A stretch of DNA of 64,000 bases from Arcobacter sp. (GCA_002869535.1 PKUK01000008.1:178541-242540); one strand, 5' to 3'; shown: positions 17,702 to 27,913, counted from the stretch's first letter. Program-made: numbers and translations. The notes: generated by a model from the letters alone, not told the origin.

Positions 17702-18270
17702 TATATTCTTGATTGAATAAAGTCATCTATTTCTTCTACAATTTCTTCAATAGTTCTCTCACCATTAATTTTTTGTAAAAGATTTTTTCTACAATAGAAT
17801 TCTTGAATCTCAGCTAAAGGATCAGTATAAACTTTCATTCTATTATTAAATACTTCAACATTATCATCAGCGCCTCTTGCACGACCTAAAACTCTTTCAC
17901 ATGCAACTTCTTGCGAAACTTCTATTTCAATAACATTTGCTAATTCAACCTCAGTTTCATTTACTAAATATTTATTAAGCTCATTCATTTGTTCAAAACT
18001 TCTTGGATAACCATCAATAATCACAACACTTGTAGAAGCTTTTTTTATTGCACCTAAAATTGTCTCAATAGCTATATCAATTGGTACTATAGCACCTACG
18101 CTGATATACTTATCAATTATTTTTCCTCTTTCACTTCCGCTTGTTACTTCTGCTCTAAACATGTCTCCAGTTGAATAATGAGTGATATTATCATGTTTTG
18201 CTGCTATTAATTCTGCATCAGTAGTTTTGCCACTTCCTGGTGCTCCAATAATCAAAAATAGTTTTTTCAT
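17701..18270 (-). CDS. adenylate-kinase-like nucleoside monophosphate kinase (short form)
   Basis: The 189-residue P-loop kinase has [15 protein letters not shown] (10-24), [24 protein letters not shown] and the Arg-rich lid [11 protein letters not shown] without the zinc-finger LID. It resembles the short adenylate kinases typical of Campylobacterota, which transfer phosphate between ATP and AMP. A second kinase of the long, zinc-finger type is encoded divergently 113 bases away, so one of the two may have another nucleotide preference. It overlaps the CinA-like gene at 17701. Confidence 0.85.
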   Translation of the reverse strand: MKKLFLIIGAPGSGKTTDAELIAAKHDNITHYSTGDMFRAEVTSGSERGKIIDKYISVGAIVPIDIAIETILGAIKKASTSVVIIDGYPRSFEQMNELNKYLVNETEVELANVIEIEVSQEVACERVLGRARGADDNVEVFNNRMKVYTDPLAEIQEFYCRKNLLQKINGERTIEEIVEEIDDFIQSRI

Positions 18271-18383
18271 TTATGCCCTTAGTCCAATTTACGTGAGCTG
18301 ATTATATCTAAATTGATTTAAAATTTTTATTTGTTATTAAAAGCTTTTTGAATACAATACAAAAAAACTAAGGAAAGTAAACT

Positions 18384-19022
18384 ATGAATTTAATGCTATT
18401 TGGTGCACCAGGAGCGGGTAAAGGAACACAAGCAAAATTTTTAATTGAAAAGTATGGTATTCCTCAAATCTCTACAGGAGATATTTTAAGAGCAGCTATT
18501 GCTGATAATACAGATATGGGAATGGAAGCAAAAAAATTCATGGATGAAGGAAAGTTAGTTCCTGATTCAACAATTATTGGTATTATAAAAGATAGATTGG
18601 CTGAAGATGACTGTAAAAAAGGTTTTATCCTTGATGGTTTTCCAAGAACATTAGCTCAAGCACAGGCTTTAGATAAACTAATGGCAGATATGGAAATATT
18701 ACTTGATAAAGTAATCTCATTAGATGTTCCAGATGAACTAATTGTTGGAAGAATTACAGGAAGAAGAGTTTGTTCTAAATGTGGAGCTTCATTTCATGTA
18801 GAATTTAATCCTTCAAAAGAAGAAAATGTATGTGACTACTGTGGTGGAGAGCTTATCATTAGAAAAGATGATAATGCAGAGACTGTTAAAAGTAGACTTG
18901 AAGCATACCATGCACAAACAGCACCACTTATTGATTTTTATACTGATATGGGTGTATTTGTTGAACTTGATGGTACAAAAGATGTATCAGAAGTAACTAA
19001 AGATATGATTGCTGCACTTTAG
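18384..19022 (+). CDS. adk: adenylate kinase (long form, zinc-finger LID)
   Basis: Balances ATP, ADP and AMP in the cytoplasm. The 212 residues have the full long-type layout: FGAPGAGKGTQAKFL P-loop (5-19), QISTGDILRAA, FILDGFPRTLAQAQAL, LID domain (about 122-160) with four cysteines in CSKCG...CDYCGG for structural zinc, and the trailing SRLEAYHAQTAPLIDFY. AAGGAAAG precedes the ATG. It faces the short kinase gene and ends in a strong terminator. Confidence 0.93.
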   Translation: MNLMLFGAPGAGKGTQAKFLIEKYGIPQISTGDILRAAIADNTDMGMEAKKFMDEGKLVPDSTIIGIIKDRLAEDDCKKGFILDGFPRTLAQAQALDKLMADMEILLDKVISLDVPDELIVGRITGRRVCSKCGASFHVEFNPSKEENVCDYCGGELIIRKDDNAETVKSRLEAYHAQTAPLIDFYTDMGVFVELDGTKDVSEVTKDMIAAL

Positions 19023-19040
19023 AAAATAACTTAAAAAAAT

Positions 19041-19078
19041 AAAAAAGGGCAAAACTTATAAGTTTTGCCCTTTTTTTT
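19041..19078. terminator. bidirectional terminator between adk and ygiQ
   Basis: A perfect palindrome (GGGCAAAACTT-AT-AAGTTTTGCCC) is flanked by A6 and T8. It can stop transcription from adk (plus) and from ygiQ (minus), whose stop codon overlaps its end. Confidence 0.9.
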
Positions 19079-20807
19079 AGCTTTGAAAACTAGCACCGCC
19101 AGATTTTCTTCTTTGGTAATAACTCTTGTCAATTACTATATCTTTTTGTTTCTCTTTTCTTTTTGTATCTTTTTCAACAAATATCTTTTTTCTAGTAACT
19201 GGATCTAATTCAGTATAATACATAACACTAGAGTATGTTCCCGGAGTTGGAGTGAATACTTGAGCTTGTTCTGGATTCATTTTTAATTCATGTTTTGTAA
19301 AATGCTTAAGTTCATGCATATCTTTTTCTTCACATCCTGGATGTGCTGCTATTAAATAGTATGTTAAAAACTGCTGTTTTCCAGCCTCTTTATTTAATCT
19401 ATCATACATCTTTTTAAACTCAATCAAAGGTTCTTTTCCTGGTTTTCCCATAAGTTTCAAAACCCTATCTGAGGTATGTTCAGGTGCTACTTTCATCTGT
19501 CCTGATATGTGATGATTTACAAGCTCTTTTAAGTACTCATAACCATGTTTTTTATCCGCACTTATAAAATCATATCTTAGGCCTGATGCTAAAAAAGCTT
19601 TTTTTATTCCAGGAACTTTTCTAATATTTTGCAAAAGTTTTAAATGTCTTGAGTGGTCTACTTTCATTACTTTACAAAGCCTATCAAAATCTACACATCT
19701 TATATCGTCACAAGTACCTTTTTTAAGCTTTTTACCACACTCATAACCATACATATTAGCAGTTGGCCCACCAACATCAGAGATAATTCCTTTAAAATCT
19801 TTGTACGTTGTAAACTCTTTTGCTTCTTTTAAAATATTTGCTTCACTTCTTGTTCGTATTGTTCGTCCTTGATGAACCCCAATAGCACAGAAATTACACT
19901 CTCCCCAACAGCCATGATGAGTCTGTATAGAAAATTTTACAGTCTCTAAACACTTTACTTTACCTTCAGGTACATGATATGGATGTAACTCACGAACATA
20001 TTTAAAATCTGCAATATAATCCATCTCTTTTTCATCTAAATAGTCACAAGGAGGATTTTGAATTAAATATCTACTATCTATTTGTTGACAAAGTCCATTT
20101 GCGTTTATTGGGTCATTGTTTTGATAAAAATGGTCAAATAAATCTATATATTTATTTTTGTCTTTTAAGCACTCATCATGACTTGGAAGTTCAATATAAT
20201 CTTCATTTGCTTCTTTTGATATATAACAAACTCCCCTAACACTTCTTGGATCTTCACCATTTGCTAAGGCATTTGTAAAATCCCTTATTGCTATTTCTCC
20301 CATGCCATAGATTAGATAATCAGCTTTTGCATCAAATAAAATTGGTTTTTTTAATTTATTTGTCCAGTAGTCATAATGTGTAACTCTTCGCAGACTTGCT
20401 TCTATACCACCAAGTACGATGGGAACTGTATTTTTAAAATGACGTCTTATGAGATTTGTCTAGACTAAGGTAGCTCTATCTGGCCGTTTGTTGTTTTTTC
20501 CACCTGGTGTATAATCATCACTATTTCTAAACTTCTTAGTTGCTGTGTAGTTTGAAACCATAGAATCAATACTTCCACCACTAACACCCCAATAAAGTTT
20601 AGGTTCACCTAGTCTTGTAATATCACCATTTTCTAAATTTGGCTGTCCTATAATTCCTACTTTATAACCTAAGTCTTCAAGTATTCTTCCAACAACAGCA
20701 ACACCAATAAATGGAGAATCAACGTAGGCATCTCCAGAGATTAAGATAACATCTAATTGTTCCCAACCAAGTTTGTCCATCTCCTCTTTTGTAGTGGGTA
20801 AAAACAT
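19077..20807 (-). pseudogene. ygiQ: YgiQ-family radical SAM protein, interrupted by an in-frame TAG
   Basis: YgiQ (UPF0313) proteins are ~580-600-residue radical SAM proteins with an N-terminal cobalamin-binding-like Rossmann region; their reaction is unknown. Residues 1-115 (20807-20463) hold the Rossmann part (VILISGDAYVDSPFIGVAVV) and end RPDRATLV. TAG 20460-20462 interrupts where the family has Tyr, and the same frame continues TNLIRRHFKNTVPIVLGGIE, then YGMGEIAIRDF and the Fe-S site HHGCWGECNFCAIG (C-x3-C-x2-C). The downstream frame alone, from ATG 20303, would lack 168 residues. Joined length 576. It begins directly after the ZnuA-like gene. Confidence 0.9.
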
Positions 20808-21608
20808 TTATTCCTCTTTTTTAGAGGCTATCTTATCGGAAAGAACAAATAAATCAGAAAACCAATTATATGAGTAAATATCAGAATGTATAACTTCCAT
20901 ATTGTTTGCATTTGACCAGGTATTATAGACTTCATAATTTATGCTACTATCAACTATAAGGTATTTTATATTTTTTTCTTTGCTTAATCTAAAAACTTCA
21001 GTAAATCTAGGACCACTTAATACCTTGTTTTCAGCTCTATAATATCGAACATCAAATCTTCTTAAAAAGTAATCTAGTTTATTGTTGAATACCATAACTG
21101 CATTTGTTGAATAAAAAAGAGTATCTTTTAGCCTTAAAAATATTTTATCTAATTCTCTCATCAAGGTTTCATGATTTGATTCAAAGTATTCTTTATTTTC
21201 AGGGTCATTTTTAATTAATGTTTCAAGCATTACTTTTGTAACTTCTCTTACTCTTAATGGGTCTAACCAAAAGTAAGGGTTTTTTTTACCATCATTATAA
21301 AGCATCTCTACATTTTTACTAGTATCCACAACTTTAATTTCATCATTAAATTCAAGTAACTTTTTTGCATATGCTTTCTCTGAAGGAAGCCCTATTGTAA
21401 AATATACATCAGAAAAAGCAAATTTCCTAAAATGCACATGGGGTAACTCTTTTGTAAAGTCAACATTCTCATAAATAGTTTTAACTTTTATTTTACTTTG
21501 CCCAATTCTCTCTAAAAAGAACTTTTGGGGCTCAATTGTTACAGTGTATATAACTCTTGCTAAAAGTGAAGATGATAAAAGGATTAGTATTAAAATTAAT
21601 TTTTTCAT
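20808..21608 (-). CDS. zinc/metal ABC transporter substrate-binding protein (ZnuA-like)
   Basis: A signal peptide (residues 1-17, ending SLLARV) precedes a cluster-A-I metal-binding fold of 266 residues: TIEPQKFFLERI, LPHVHF with the first His ligands, PYFWLDPLRVREVTK, and a second lobe around FNNKLDYFLRRFDVRY and LIVDSSINYE. There is no His-rich loop and no permease or ATPase gene adjacent, so the partner transporter lies elsewhere. Several usual ligand positions are unclear, so the metal is uncertain. It ends one base before ygiQ. Confidence 0.75.
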   Translation of the reverse strand: MKKLILILILLSSSLLARVIYTVTIEPQKFFLERIGQSKIKVKTIYENVDFTKELPHVHFRKFAFSDVYFTIGLPSEKAYAKKLLEFNDEIKVVDTSKNVEMLYNDGKKNPYFWLDPLRVREVTKVMLETLIKNDPENKEYFESNHETLMRELDKIFLRLKDTLFYSTNAVMVFNNKLDYFLRRFDVRYYRAENKVLSGPRFTEVFRLSKEKNIKYLIVDSSINYEVYNTWSNANNMEVIHSDIYSYNWFSDLFVLSDKIASKKEE

Positions 21609-21621
21609 TATAGTAGTGTAT

Positions 21622-21647
21622 AAAAAAGAAGTTAAAACTTCCTTTTT
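21622..21647. terminator. terminator after aspS
   Basis: The 14-base palindrome GAAGTTAAAACTTC (21628-21641) is flanked by A6 on the left and a T run on the right, so it works for aspS on the minus strand and possibly in both directions. It lies 18 bases beyond the aspS stop codon. Confidence 0.65.
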
Positions 21648-21664
21648 ATAAAAAACTAATATCC

Positions 21665-23428
21665 TTAGATATTAGCTTGTTTTCTGATTCTTATGCTTAA
21701 CTCTTTTAGTTGTTCATCATCAACAACACTTGGAGCCTTTGTCATAAGACATTGTGCTCTTTGAGTTTTAGGGAAAGCTATAACATCTCTAATAGAATCA
21801 GTTCCTGCTAAAAGCATAATCATTCTATCAAGTCCCATAGCAAAACCACCATGTGGAGGTGCACCAAATTGTAAAGCATCTAATAAGAAACCAAATTTCT
21901 CTTGTGCTTCTTCTTCACTTATTCCCATTAAAGAGAAAACTTCATTTTGAATATGCTCTTTATGAATTCTTATACTTCCACCACCTAATTCTGTACCATT
22001 TAATACAATATCATAAGCGATTGATTCAATCTCTTCAAGATTATCTTTATTTAAATCTTTTGGCATAGTAAAAGGATGATGCAGTGCTTTAATTTTACCC
22101 TCTTCTACTTCAAACATAGGAAAATCAACAACCCATACAAACTCAAATGTATCTGCTGGGATGATATCCATTTGCTCAGCTAAATAAAGTCTAAATCTTC
22201 CCATATAGTCCCAAACTACCTTTTTATGACCTGCTCCAAAGAATACAACGTCACCAATTTCTAGTTCAGTTACTTTAACAATCTCTTCTAAATCTGCTTC
22301 ACTAAAGAATTTTGTTAATGGACCTTTTAATCCATCCTCTTTCATTTGAAAGTATCCTAAACCTTTAGCTCCAAATTTTCTAACATAATCCTCAAAACCT
22401 TTCATTTGTCTTTTAGAAAATAGATTATCTCCATTTGGACATTTGATTGCTTTGATTCTATTGTGTGCTTTATCTTTTGCGATATCTGCAAAGATTTCAT
22501 TTGTACTATTAGCAAAGATATCAATTACATCTACCATTGGCATATCAAATCTTAAATCAGGTTTGTCACTTCCGTATGTTTCCATAGCTTGGTTATATGT
22601 AATTCTTGGGAATGATTGAGGAACATCTTTACCACAAGCTTTAAATGTATCGTGGATAAGTTTTTCAGCTACTTTGATAACATCTTCTTGAGTACAAAAA
22701 CTCATTTCAACATCTATTTGAGTAAACTCTGGCTGTCTATCAGCTCTTAAATCTTCATCTCTAAAACATTTTGCGATTTGGAAATATTTATCAAAACCAC
22801 TTACCATAAGTAGTTGTTTAAATAGTTGTGGAGATTGAGGTAATGCATAAAACTCTCCACCATGAACTCTTGATGGAACTAAATAATCTCTTGCACCTTC
22901 TGGAGTAGATTTTGTTAAGATTGGTGTTTCAACATCTAAAAAGTCTAATTCGTTTAAACAGTTTCTAATAGCAATATTTGCAGTACTTCTTAATTTAAAA
23001 ATATCATAAGATTTTGTTGTTCTAAGTTCCAAGAATCTATTTTTTAATCTAATCTCTTCATTTACTTTTTCATCACCTAAGTCAAATGGCATTGGCTTTG
23101 ATCTGTTTTCAATAATCAAATTAGTTAATATAATCTCTATTTTTCCAGTAACTAAGTTTGGATTTTCTAATCCCTCACCTCTTTGTCTTACTTTTCCTGT
23201 TGCAATTAGAACAAATTCATCTCTAACTTTTTCTGCAACTTCTAAGGCATCTTTACAATCAACAGGATCAGCAACAAGTTGTACTAATCCACCCTTGTCT
23301 CTTAAATCAATAAAAATAATACCACCATGATCTCTTCTACTGTTTACCCAACCAGCAACAGTAACTTCTTGACCAATAAGTGATTCAGTAACTTCTGTAC
23401 AATAATGCGTTCTCAATTCATGCTCCAA
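21665..23428 (-). CDS. aspS: aspartyl-tRNA synthetase (probably non-discriminating)
   Basis: Class II synthetase that charges tRNA-Asp; in Campylobacterota the enzyme usually also makes Asp-tRNA-Asn for GatCAB. The 587 residues show the OB-fold anticodon domain (1-110; [19 protein letters not shown]), the catalytic core with [34 protein letters not shown] (motif 2), the bacterial insertion domain and motif 3 ([19 protein letters not shown]). Length is typical. It stands alone between the lipoprotein gene and a terminator. Confidence 0.96.
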   Translation of the reverse strand: MEHELRTHYCTEVTESLIGQEVTVAGWVNSRRDHGGIIFIDLRDKGGLVQLVADPVDCKDALEVAEKVRDEFVLIATGKVRQRGEGLENPNLVTGKIEIILTNLIIENRSKPMPFDLGDEKVNEEIRLKNRFLELRTTKSYDIFKLRSTANIAIRNCLNELDFLDVETPILTKSTPEGARDYLVPSRVHGGEFYALPQSPQLFKQLLMVSGFDKYFQIAKCFRDEDLRADRQPEFTQIDVEMSFCTQEDVIKVAEKLIHDTFKACGKDVPQSFPRITYNQAMETYGSDKPDLRFDMPMVDVIDIFANSTNEIFADIAKDKAHNRIKAIKCPNGDNLFSKRQMKGFEDYVRKFGAKGLGYFQMKEDGLKGPLTKFFSEADLEEIVKVTELEIGDVVFFGAGHKKVVWDYMGRFRLYLAEQMDIIPADTFEFVWVVDFPMFEVEEGKIKALHHPFTMPKDLNKDNLEEIESIAYDIVLNGTELGGGSIRIHKEHIQNEVFSLMGISEEEAQEKFGFLLDALQFGAPPHGGFAMGLDRMIMLLAGTDSIRDVIAFPKTQRAQCLMTKAPSVVDDEQLKELSIRIRKQANI

Positions 23429-23498
23429 AACAGGGCTAATGCCCTTTATAAATTATCCGCGATTATATCCAAAAGTTGTTAAGAGTTTTTTTAAAGTG

Positions 23499-24593
23499 TT
23501 AGTTATGTTCCAATTTTTTGAAACTAGCCTCAGTACTGTAGTATAAATATGTATTATAAAGTACTTCATTATTTACAATATTATTTTTAATCAAAGCATC
23601 TCTATTTTTAGAAAACAAGTAGTCAATTCCTATTAAAGTTGAATAATTTACCCAATTATACTTCACATCAGTATCAAGTAAAGTTAGTAACTCTGTAAGT
23701 CTATCATCTGTATTTTCAATAGAATTTGCAAAAAATAAGTTTAGTCTATCTTCATATTGAGTTAGGGATAAAATCAAAGGATCAAAATTTTGTTGAGTAG
23801 TCATAATAGCGCCATTTTGAGTCTCATATGCATACAATTGAGAAAGAATAATTGATGCTTTTACAATTGTAGTATTTAACATAAGATTTGTATGTTTTAA
23901 GTTCTCGTTGGTAACCATCTCTTTAAAATTATTATTACTTTGTAATATTTTTTGATTTACTAGTACTTGAGGAACTAAACCTTCATAAATATTTTTTAAT
24001 CTATAACCAATACTAGAATCTTCATAAAACTGAGTATTACCTCCATTTGATAATTCTAAAAGCTTTTTCATCTGGTTTTCATATGAAATTGCCCCATAAA
24101 TAAAATTTGATGTATTTTTATAATAAGATTCACTTTTACTAATTAGTGGAAAATATATTTCCATATTACCAACAGAAGAGATATTATTTACAGTTGCCAA
24201 AGAGTTTTTTGTAAATAAAGCTATAACTTTTTTGTAGCCTTTATTTTTTACTTCATTTAAAGTGTTATATATATTTTCAATACTTTCATCTTCACTATCA
24301 AATGATTCAATTTCAAATTTACTATTTTGAAAAAGTAAATATCCAATAACACTATTTATAGTACTATTTCCATACTTTCCAACAACCTTTGAAGGGAAAA
24401 CAACTGCTATTCTAAAGTTTCCATCTTCATCTAAGTCATTATTCTTTAAATAATCTGGCGTAGTTTTTATATAAGTGTAAGATGAGCTTTGTGTATTCTC
24501 ATTCGCACTTTCAGATTTTGGTAAATTTATCTCTTTATTATTACAAGCAGTAAATAAAAAAAGTATCGCTACAAAAAGGTAAAATTGTTTCAC
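23499..24593 (-). CDS. lipoprotein with periplasmic-binding-like fold, function unknown
   Basis: A lipobox (LFLFTACNN, Cys17) marks an exported lipoprotein of 364 residues. The Ser/Asn-rich linker (25-45) is followed by RIAVVFPSKVVGKYGNSTINSVIGYLL and alternating strand-helix units (KKVIALFTKNSLATV, FPLISKSESYY), resembling LpoA/Leu-Ile-Val-binding folds. A role as an outer-membrane activator is a guess. It overlaps the upstream uracil-DNA-glycosylase-like gene by four bases, so both are translated from one mRNA. Confidence 0.75.
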   Translation of the reverse strand: MKQFYLFVAILFLFTACNNKEINLPKSESANENTQSSSYTYIKTTPDYLKNNDLDEDGNFRIAVVFPSKVVGKYGNSTINSVIGYLLFQNSKFEIESFDSEDESIENIYNTLNEVKNKGYKKVIALFTKNSLATVNNISSVGNMEIYFPLISKSESYYKNTSNFIYGAISYENQMKKLLELSNGGNTQFYEDSSIGYRLKNIYEGLVPQVLVNQKILQSNNNFKEMVTNENLKHTNLMLNTTIVKASIILSQLYAYETQNGAIMTTQQNFDPLILSLTQYEDRLNLFFANSIENTDDRLTELLTLLDTDVKYNWVNYSTLIGIDYLFSKNRDALIKNNIVNNEVLYNTYLYYSTEASFKKLEHN

Positions 24594-25258
24594 ATCTGCT
24601 CCATAATTGCTTTAATTTTTAATAAATCTTCGTATGCCTCACCTTTTGATGAAGGATTTCTAAGAAGATAACTTGGTTCATAAGTGCACATAATATCTAA
24701 ATCATTATTACGTATAACTTTACCTCTAATTTCACTAAAAGCTGTGTTATCATTAGTAAAATACCTATATACACTCTCTCCCAAAATCACAATAAGTTTT
24801 GGTTTAATCAGTTCAATTTGTTTATCTAAGTAGGATTTACAAAAATTTACATGTTCATGTTTTATTTCACTATTAGGAGATATACATTTAACAATATTTG
24901 TAATATAGACCTCTTCACAATTGACTTTTAAAACTTTTTCAATCATATTTTTTAGCAAATCTCCTGACTTACCAACATAAAATGTTCCACATTCATCTTC
25001 GCTAATAGTAGGTGACTCTTTTAAAAACATAATATTTGAATCTATATTGCCACTACCAAATAGTACATTTTCACGATATTTTGAAAGTTGACACAAATAA
25101 CAGTTTTTTACTAACTCTTCTAGTTTATTAATATCTTCTGGCAACTCCACTTGTTCGTTATTACTATTTTGGAAATTAATATTTTGTCCATATTCATAAC
25201 CAATAGATTTTAAAAAATTAAGCTGATAGAGTAATCTATTTTGTAATATTTTTGTCAT
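24590..25258 (-). CDS. Fe-S uracil-DNA-glycosylase-superfamily protein with altered active-site motifs
   Basis: The four cysteines of the Fe-S (family 4/5) uracil-DNA glycosylases are all present: CYLCQ near residues 53-56, and VKCISPNSE plus NFCKSYL. But the catalytic motifs deviate: the first motif reads LKESPTISEDECGTFYVG rather than GE-P-G-x-x-E-D, and the second reads YEPSYLLRNP with Glu instead of the usual His. The fold is therefore certain but uracil excision is doubtful; it may have another substrate. 222 residues, with a variable N-terminal extension. It shares four bases with the lipoprotein gene. Confidence 0.8.
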   Translation of the reverse strand: MTKILQNRLLYQLNFLKSIGYEYGQNINFQNSNNEQVELPEDINKLEELVKNCYLCQLSKYRENVLFGSGNIDSNIMFLKESPTISEDECGTFYVGKSGDLLKNMIEKVLKVNCEEVYITNIVKCISPNSEIKHEHVNFCKSYLDKQIELIKPKLIVILGESVYRYFTNDNTAFSEIRGKVIRNNDLDIMCTYEPSYLLRNPSSKGEAYEDLLKIKAIMEQM

Positions 25259-25287
25259 ATGAGATTGTACATAATTATCCCTTTTTT

Positions 25288-25320
25288 TATAATTTGTTCA
25301 AATAATTGAAACAAATTATA
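25288..25320. promoter_or_regulatory. palindromic operator candidate between divergent genes
   Basis: TATAATTTGTT (25288-25298) and AACAAATTATA (25310-25320) are perfect 11-bp inverted arms around 11 bases. The right arm ends eight bases before the -35 of the HTH gene; the left arm lies 30 bases from the divergent glycosylase-like gene. It may be the binding site of the HTH protein itself (inference). Confidence 0.5.
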
Positions 25321-25328
25321 AATATTAC

Positions 25329-25357
25329 TTGACAAACGTTCCAAATAGTTGTACAAT
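25329..25357 (+). promoter_or_regulatory. near-consensus sigma-70 promoter of the small HTH gene
   Basis: TTGACA (25329-25334), exactly 17 bases, then TACAAT (25352-25357). The start codon is 31 bases further on. A complete -35 is rare in this AT-rich lineage. Confidence 0.75.
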
Positions 25358-25388
25358 TTTAAAAGTAAGATATTTCATAGGATTAATT

Positions 25389-25610
25389 ATGACAGCACCA
25401 AGTTTAAGAAAATTAGAGAATGATTTAAAAATAAATAAAACAACATTGCATAATTGGAAGAAAAGTAGACCTAAGCTTTTTGAATTTATAATTGATTCAT
25501 ATAAAGACAAAGAGATGTTAAAAAAGAATTTAAATCTTTTAATACAACAAAAGAAAATATTGGAAGAGGAGATTAGTTTAACACAACAAAGAGTAATGGA
25601 AAATATTTAG
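25389..25610 (+). CDS. small helix-turn-helix protein
   Basis: The 73-residue protein starts MTAPSLRKLENDLKINKTTLHNWKK..., a helix-turn-helix of the type that pairs with a short C-terminal helix (LLIQQKKILEEEISLTQQRV), which likely dimerises as a coiled coil. The ATG at 25389 with AGGA upstream is preferred; an earlier start at 25329 would lie on top of the promoter. Probable DNA-binding regulator, target unknown; the palindrome upstream could be an autoregulatory site. Confidence 0.7.
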   Translation: MTAPSLRKLENDLKINKTTLHNWKKSRPKLFEFIIDSYKDKEMLKKNLNLLIQQKKILEEEISLTQQRVMENI

Positions 25611-25690
25611 TACTTATTTTTATGGAGCTTTAGTTTTTTGCATACTTTTAAATTGCGCTAGCATGAAACTAGGCTTCATAGATATGAGTA

Positions 25691-26815
25691 TTATGATAAA
25701 GTTTTTGAATCATCGAAAATAATTTTATTTCTACCTTCATGTTTTGCTTTATAAAGCAATATATCTGCATATTTTATAGCATCTTCATATGAATTATATT
25801 TTGACCTAAAAGATACACCTGCTGAAAAATTAACTTTTATTTTTGTTTTTTCATTATATATAAATTTGTGACTATCAACTATCTCTTTGACTCTTTTTAT
25901 ATATTTGAAAACTTCATCTTCTTTAGTATAGTTTATCAAAGTAACAAACTCTTCGCCACCATATCTGCAAATAACATCTTCATCTCTCATCATCTTTTTC
26001 AATATAGTAGAAAACGTTTTTAATACAACATCACCACAATCATGACCATACTCATCATTTATCTCTTTGAAGTTATCTATATCTATAAATATAATTGCAT
26101 AATCAGAGTTAAAAGTTATATATCTATTTTCAACTTTTAAAACAACTGAGGTATACCCTCTTCTATTTAATACACCAGTTAAAAAGTCAATATCTTTTTC
26201 AACTTTTAATTTTTCTAAATCTTTTTGTAGTTTTTTAATATTTTTATCAAGTTTATGACACTCGTCTTTTCCTCTAGCTAACTCTTTTTTTGAATCGCTC
26301 AGGTTAGTTTGTAAGTCATAAATAACATCTGATAATTTTGCATGCAAAAGCTTCATCTCTCTATTTGAGTGTTCTGATATTTCAAGGGATGCTAAATCAT
26401 CTTTAATATTTTCTATTTTTTCATTTGAATTATTACTTACAATTAGTGATTTTTCATACTCTTTAAGTAATAGTGATATAAATTTTTTTGTATCTTCTGA
26501 TTTTGATTTAAGTGTTAATCTATCTAAATCTACCCTTTCGTTGGTAATATTTACTAGTTTATTAATCATTGAATCTTCATCAAGTTTTTCAGGGCTTTTC
26601 ATTAAATCAAAAACAACTTCTTCTATTTTATGATAAATTGTTTGATCTATTGAAGGTTTTAGTAGTTCGGGTAAGTAAGTTATAAATTTTAGTATTTCTA
26701 TATTTTGAAGTTGAGATTTTGTGTTATGTAACATCTCTTTTGATATAAAACTTGAACTAGAGTTTGGTTGTGTACTAACTTCTAACTCTTCATTATTATC
26801 AATATCTTTTTGCAT
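25691..26815 (-). CDS. diguanylate cyclase (GGDEF)
   Basis: Residues ~205-370 are a GGDEF domain with the active-site RYGGEEF and an I-site RxxD (RDED) five residues before it, so c-di-GMP product inhibition is likely. Signature DFLTGVLNRRGY and FIDIDNFKEINDEYGHDCGD are present. The N-terminal half is helical with a long coiled coil (about 120-205) and no membrane segment, so the protein is cytoplasmic; the input signal is unknown. It follows infA on the same strand but behind a terminator. Confidence 0.92.
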   Translation of the reverse strand: MQKDIDNNEELEVSTQPNSSSSFISKEMLHNTKSQLQNIEILKFITYLPELLKPSIDQTIYHKIEEVVFDLMKSPEKLDEDSMINKLVNITNERVDLDRLTLKSKSEDTKKFISLLLKEYEKSLIVSNNSNEKIENIKDDLASLEISEHSNREMKLLHAKLSDVIYDLQTNLSDSKKELARGKDECHKLDKNIKKLQKDLEKLKVEKDIDFLTGVLNRRGYTSVVLKVENRYITFNSDYAIIFIDIDNFKEINDEYGHDCGDVVLKTFSTILKKMMRDEDVICRYGGEEFVTLINYTKEDEVFKYIKRVKEIVDSHKFIYNEKTKIKVNFSAGVSFRSKYNSYEDAIKYADILLYKAKHEGRNKIIFDDSKTLS

Positions 26816-26874
26816 TATTTGTCCATTACTAATATAGGTGTGAAGATTATATCAGTAAGTTTTTAAAATAAGCT

Positions 26875-26907
26875 AAAAAAAAGAAAGTATTAATTTAATA
26901 CCTTCTT
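26875..26907 (-). terminator. terminator of the S10-spc operon
   Basis: On the minus strand AAGAAGGTATTAA and TTAATACTTTCTT pair (one G-T) and run into T8. It lies ten bases after the infA stop codon and so ends the long ribosomal operon. Confidence 0.75.
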
Positions 26908-26916
26908 ATTTTCTAA

Positions 26917-27138
26917 CTACTTATATCGGTGAGTAATTCTACCCTTATCTAAAGAATAAGGAGTAATTTCTACTTTTACCTTATCATTTGGTAAGATTTT
27001 TATGTAGTGCATTCTCATTTTTCCAGATATATGGCATAAAACTACATGCCCATTATTATCCAATTCAACTCTAAACATTGCATTAGGTAAAGCTTCAATT
27101 ACTTTACCATCAATTACAATTACATCATCTTTTGCCAC
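26917..27138 (-). CDS. infA: translation initiation factor IF-1
   Basis: The 73-residue OB-fold protein ([46 protein letters not shown] end) binds the ribosomal A site during initiation. The length is standard. It closes the spc part of the operon, 11 bases after map, and a terminator follows; rpmJ, rpsM and the alpha-operon genes are not next to it, unlike in many bacteria. Confidence 0.96.
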   Translation of the reverse strand: MAKDDVIVIDGKVIEALPNAMFRVELDNNGHVVLCHISGKMRMHYIKILPNDKVKVEITPYSLDKGRITHRYK

Positions 27139-27149
27139 ATTTTTTCCTT

Positions 27150-27908
27150 CTATGCATCGCTTAAAATTACTGCTTTTCCGTCGATAACATCAACTGTATG
27201 TTCATAATGACTAGCTCTTAACCCATCTTTTGATACAACATCCCAATTATTATCTAAAATAACTGGTTCTCTATCTTTTTGACAAATCATCGGTTCCAAA
27301 CAAAATACCATTCCATTTTTAATTTTAGGTCCAGATTTGATATTTGGTGTCTCTACATAATTAGGGATTTCTGGTTCACAGTGAGGTTTTTTACCAATTC
27401 CGTGTCCACAAAATCTAATTAATGGTTGATATCCTCTTTCTACAATAAATTGCTCTATTGCGTAAGATAACTCTTTAAATCTCATACCTTCTTTTATAAT
27501 ATCAATAGCGTAATATAACGCATCTTTTGAACAAGCAATTAATTCCTCATCCTCTTTTGATATTTTTCCAATAGGCATAGTAATGGCAGCATCACCATAC
27601 CAACCATCAATTTCAGAACCAATATCTATTCCTAAAATATCACCCTCTTGTAAAATAGTATTTGATGGTATTCCATGAATTACTACTTCATTAAGAGATG
27701 TACATACTGCATTTGGGAAACCATAAAGGCCTTTAAATGAAGGTCTAGCACCTAAGTCTTCTAAATATTTATCACCCATAGCATCAACTTCAAGTAAAGT
27801 CATACCTGGTTTAACATTCTCTTTTAAATACTTTAAAGTCTTCGCAACAGCAACACTTGCTGTACGAAGCTTTTCTATTTCATTTGATTTTCTTAATGGA
27901 ATTGCCAT
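27150..27908 (-). CDS. map: type I methionine aminopeptidase
   Basis: Removes the N-terminal Met from nascent proteins. The 252 residues contain the pita-bread metallopeptidase ligands: [24 protein letters not shown] (two Asp), [17 protein letters not shown] (His) and FCLEPMI (Glu), with a final Glu near the C-terminus (HYEHTVDV). It is five bases downstream of secY in the operon. Confidence 0.96.
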   Translation of the reverse strand: MAIPLRKSNEIEKLRTASVAVAKTLKYLKENVKPGMTLLEVDAMGDKYLEDLGARPSFKGLYGFPNAVCTSLNEVVIHGIPSNTILQEGDILGIDIGSEIDGWYGDAAITMPIGKISKEDEELIACSKDALYYAIDIIKEGMRFKELSYAIEQFIVERGYQPLIRFCGHGIGKKPHCEPEIPNYVETPNIKSGPKIKNGMVFCLEPMICQKDREPVILDNNWDVVSKDGLRASHYEHTVDVIDGKAVILSDA

Positions 27909-27913
27909 TTTAT

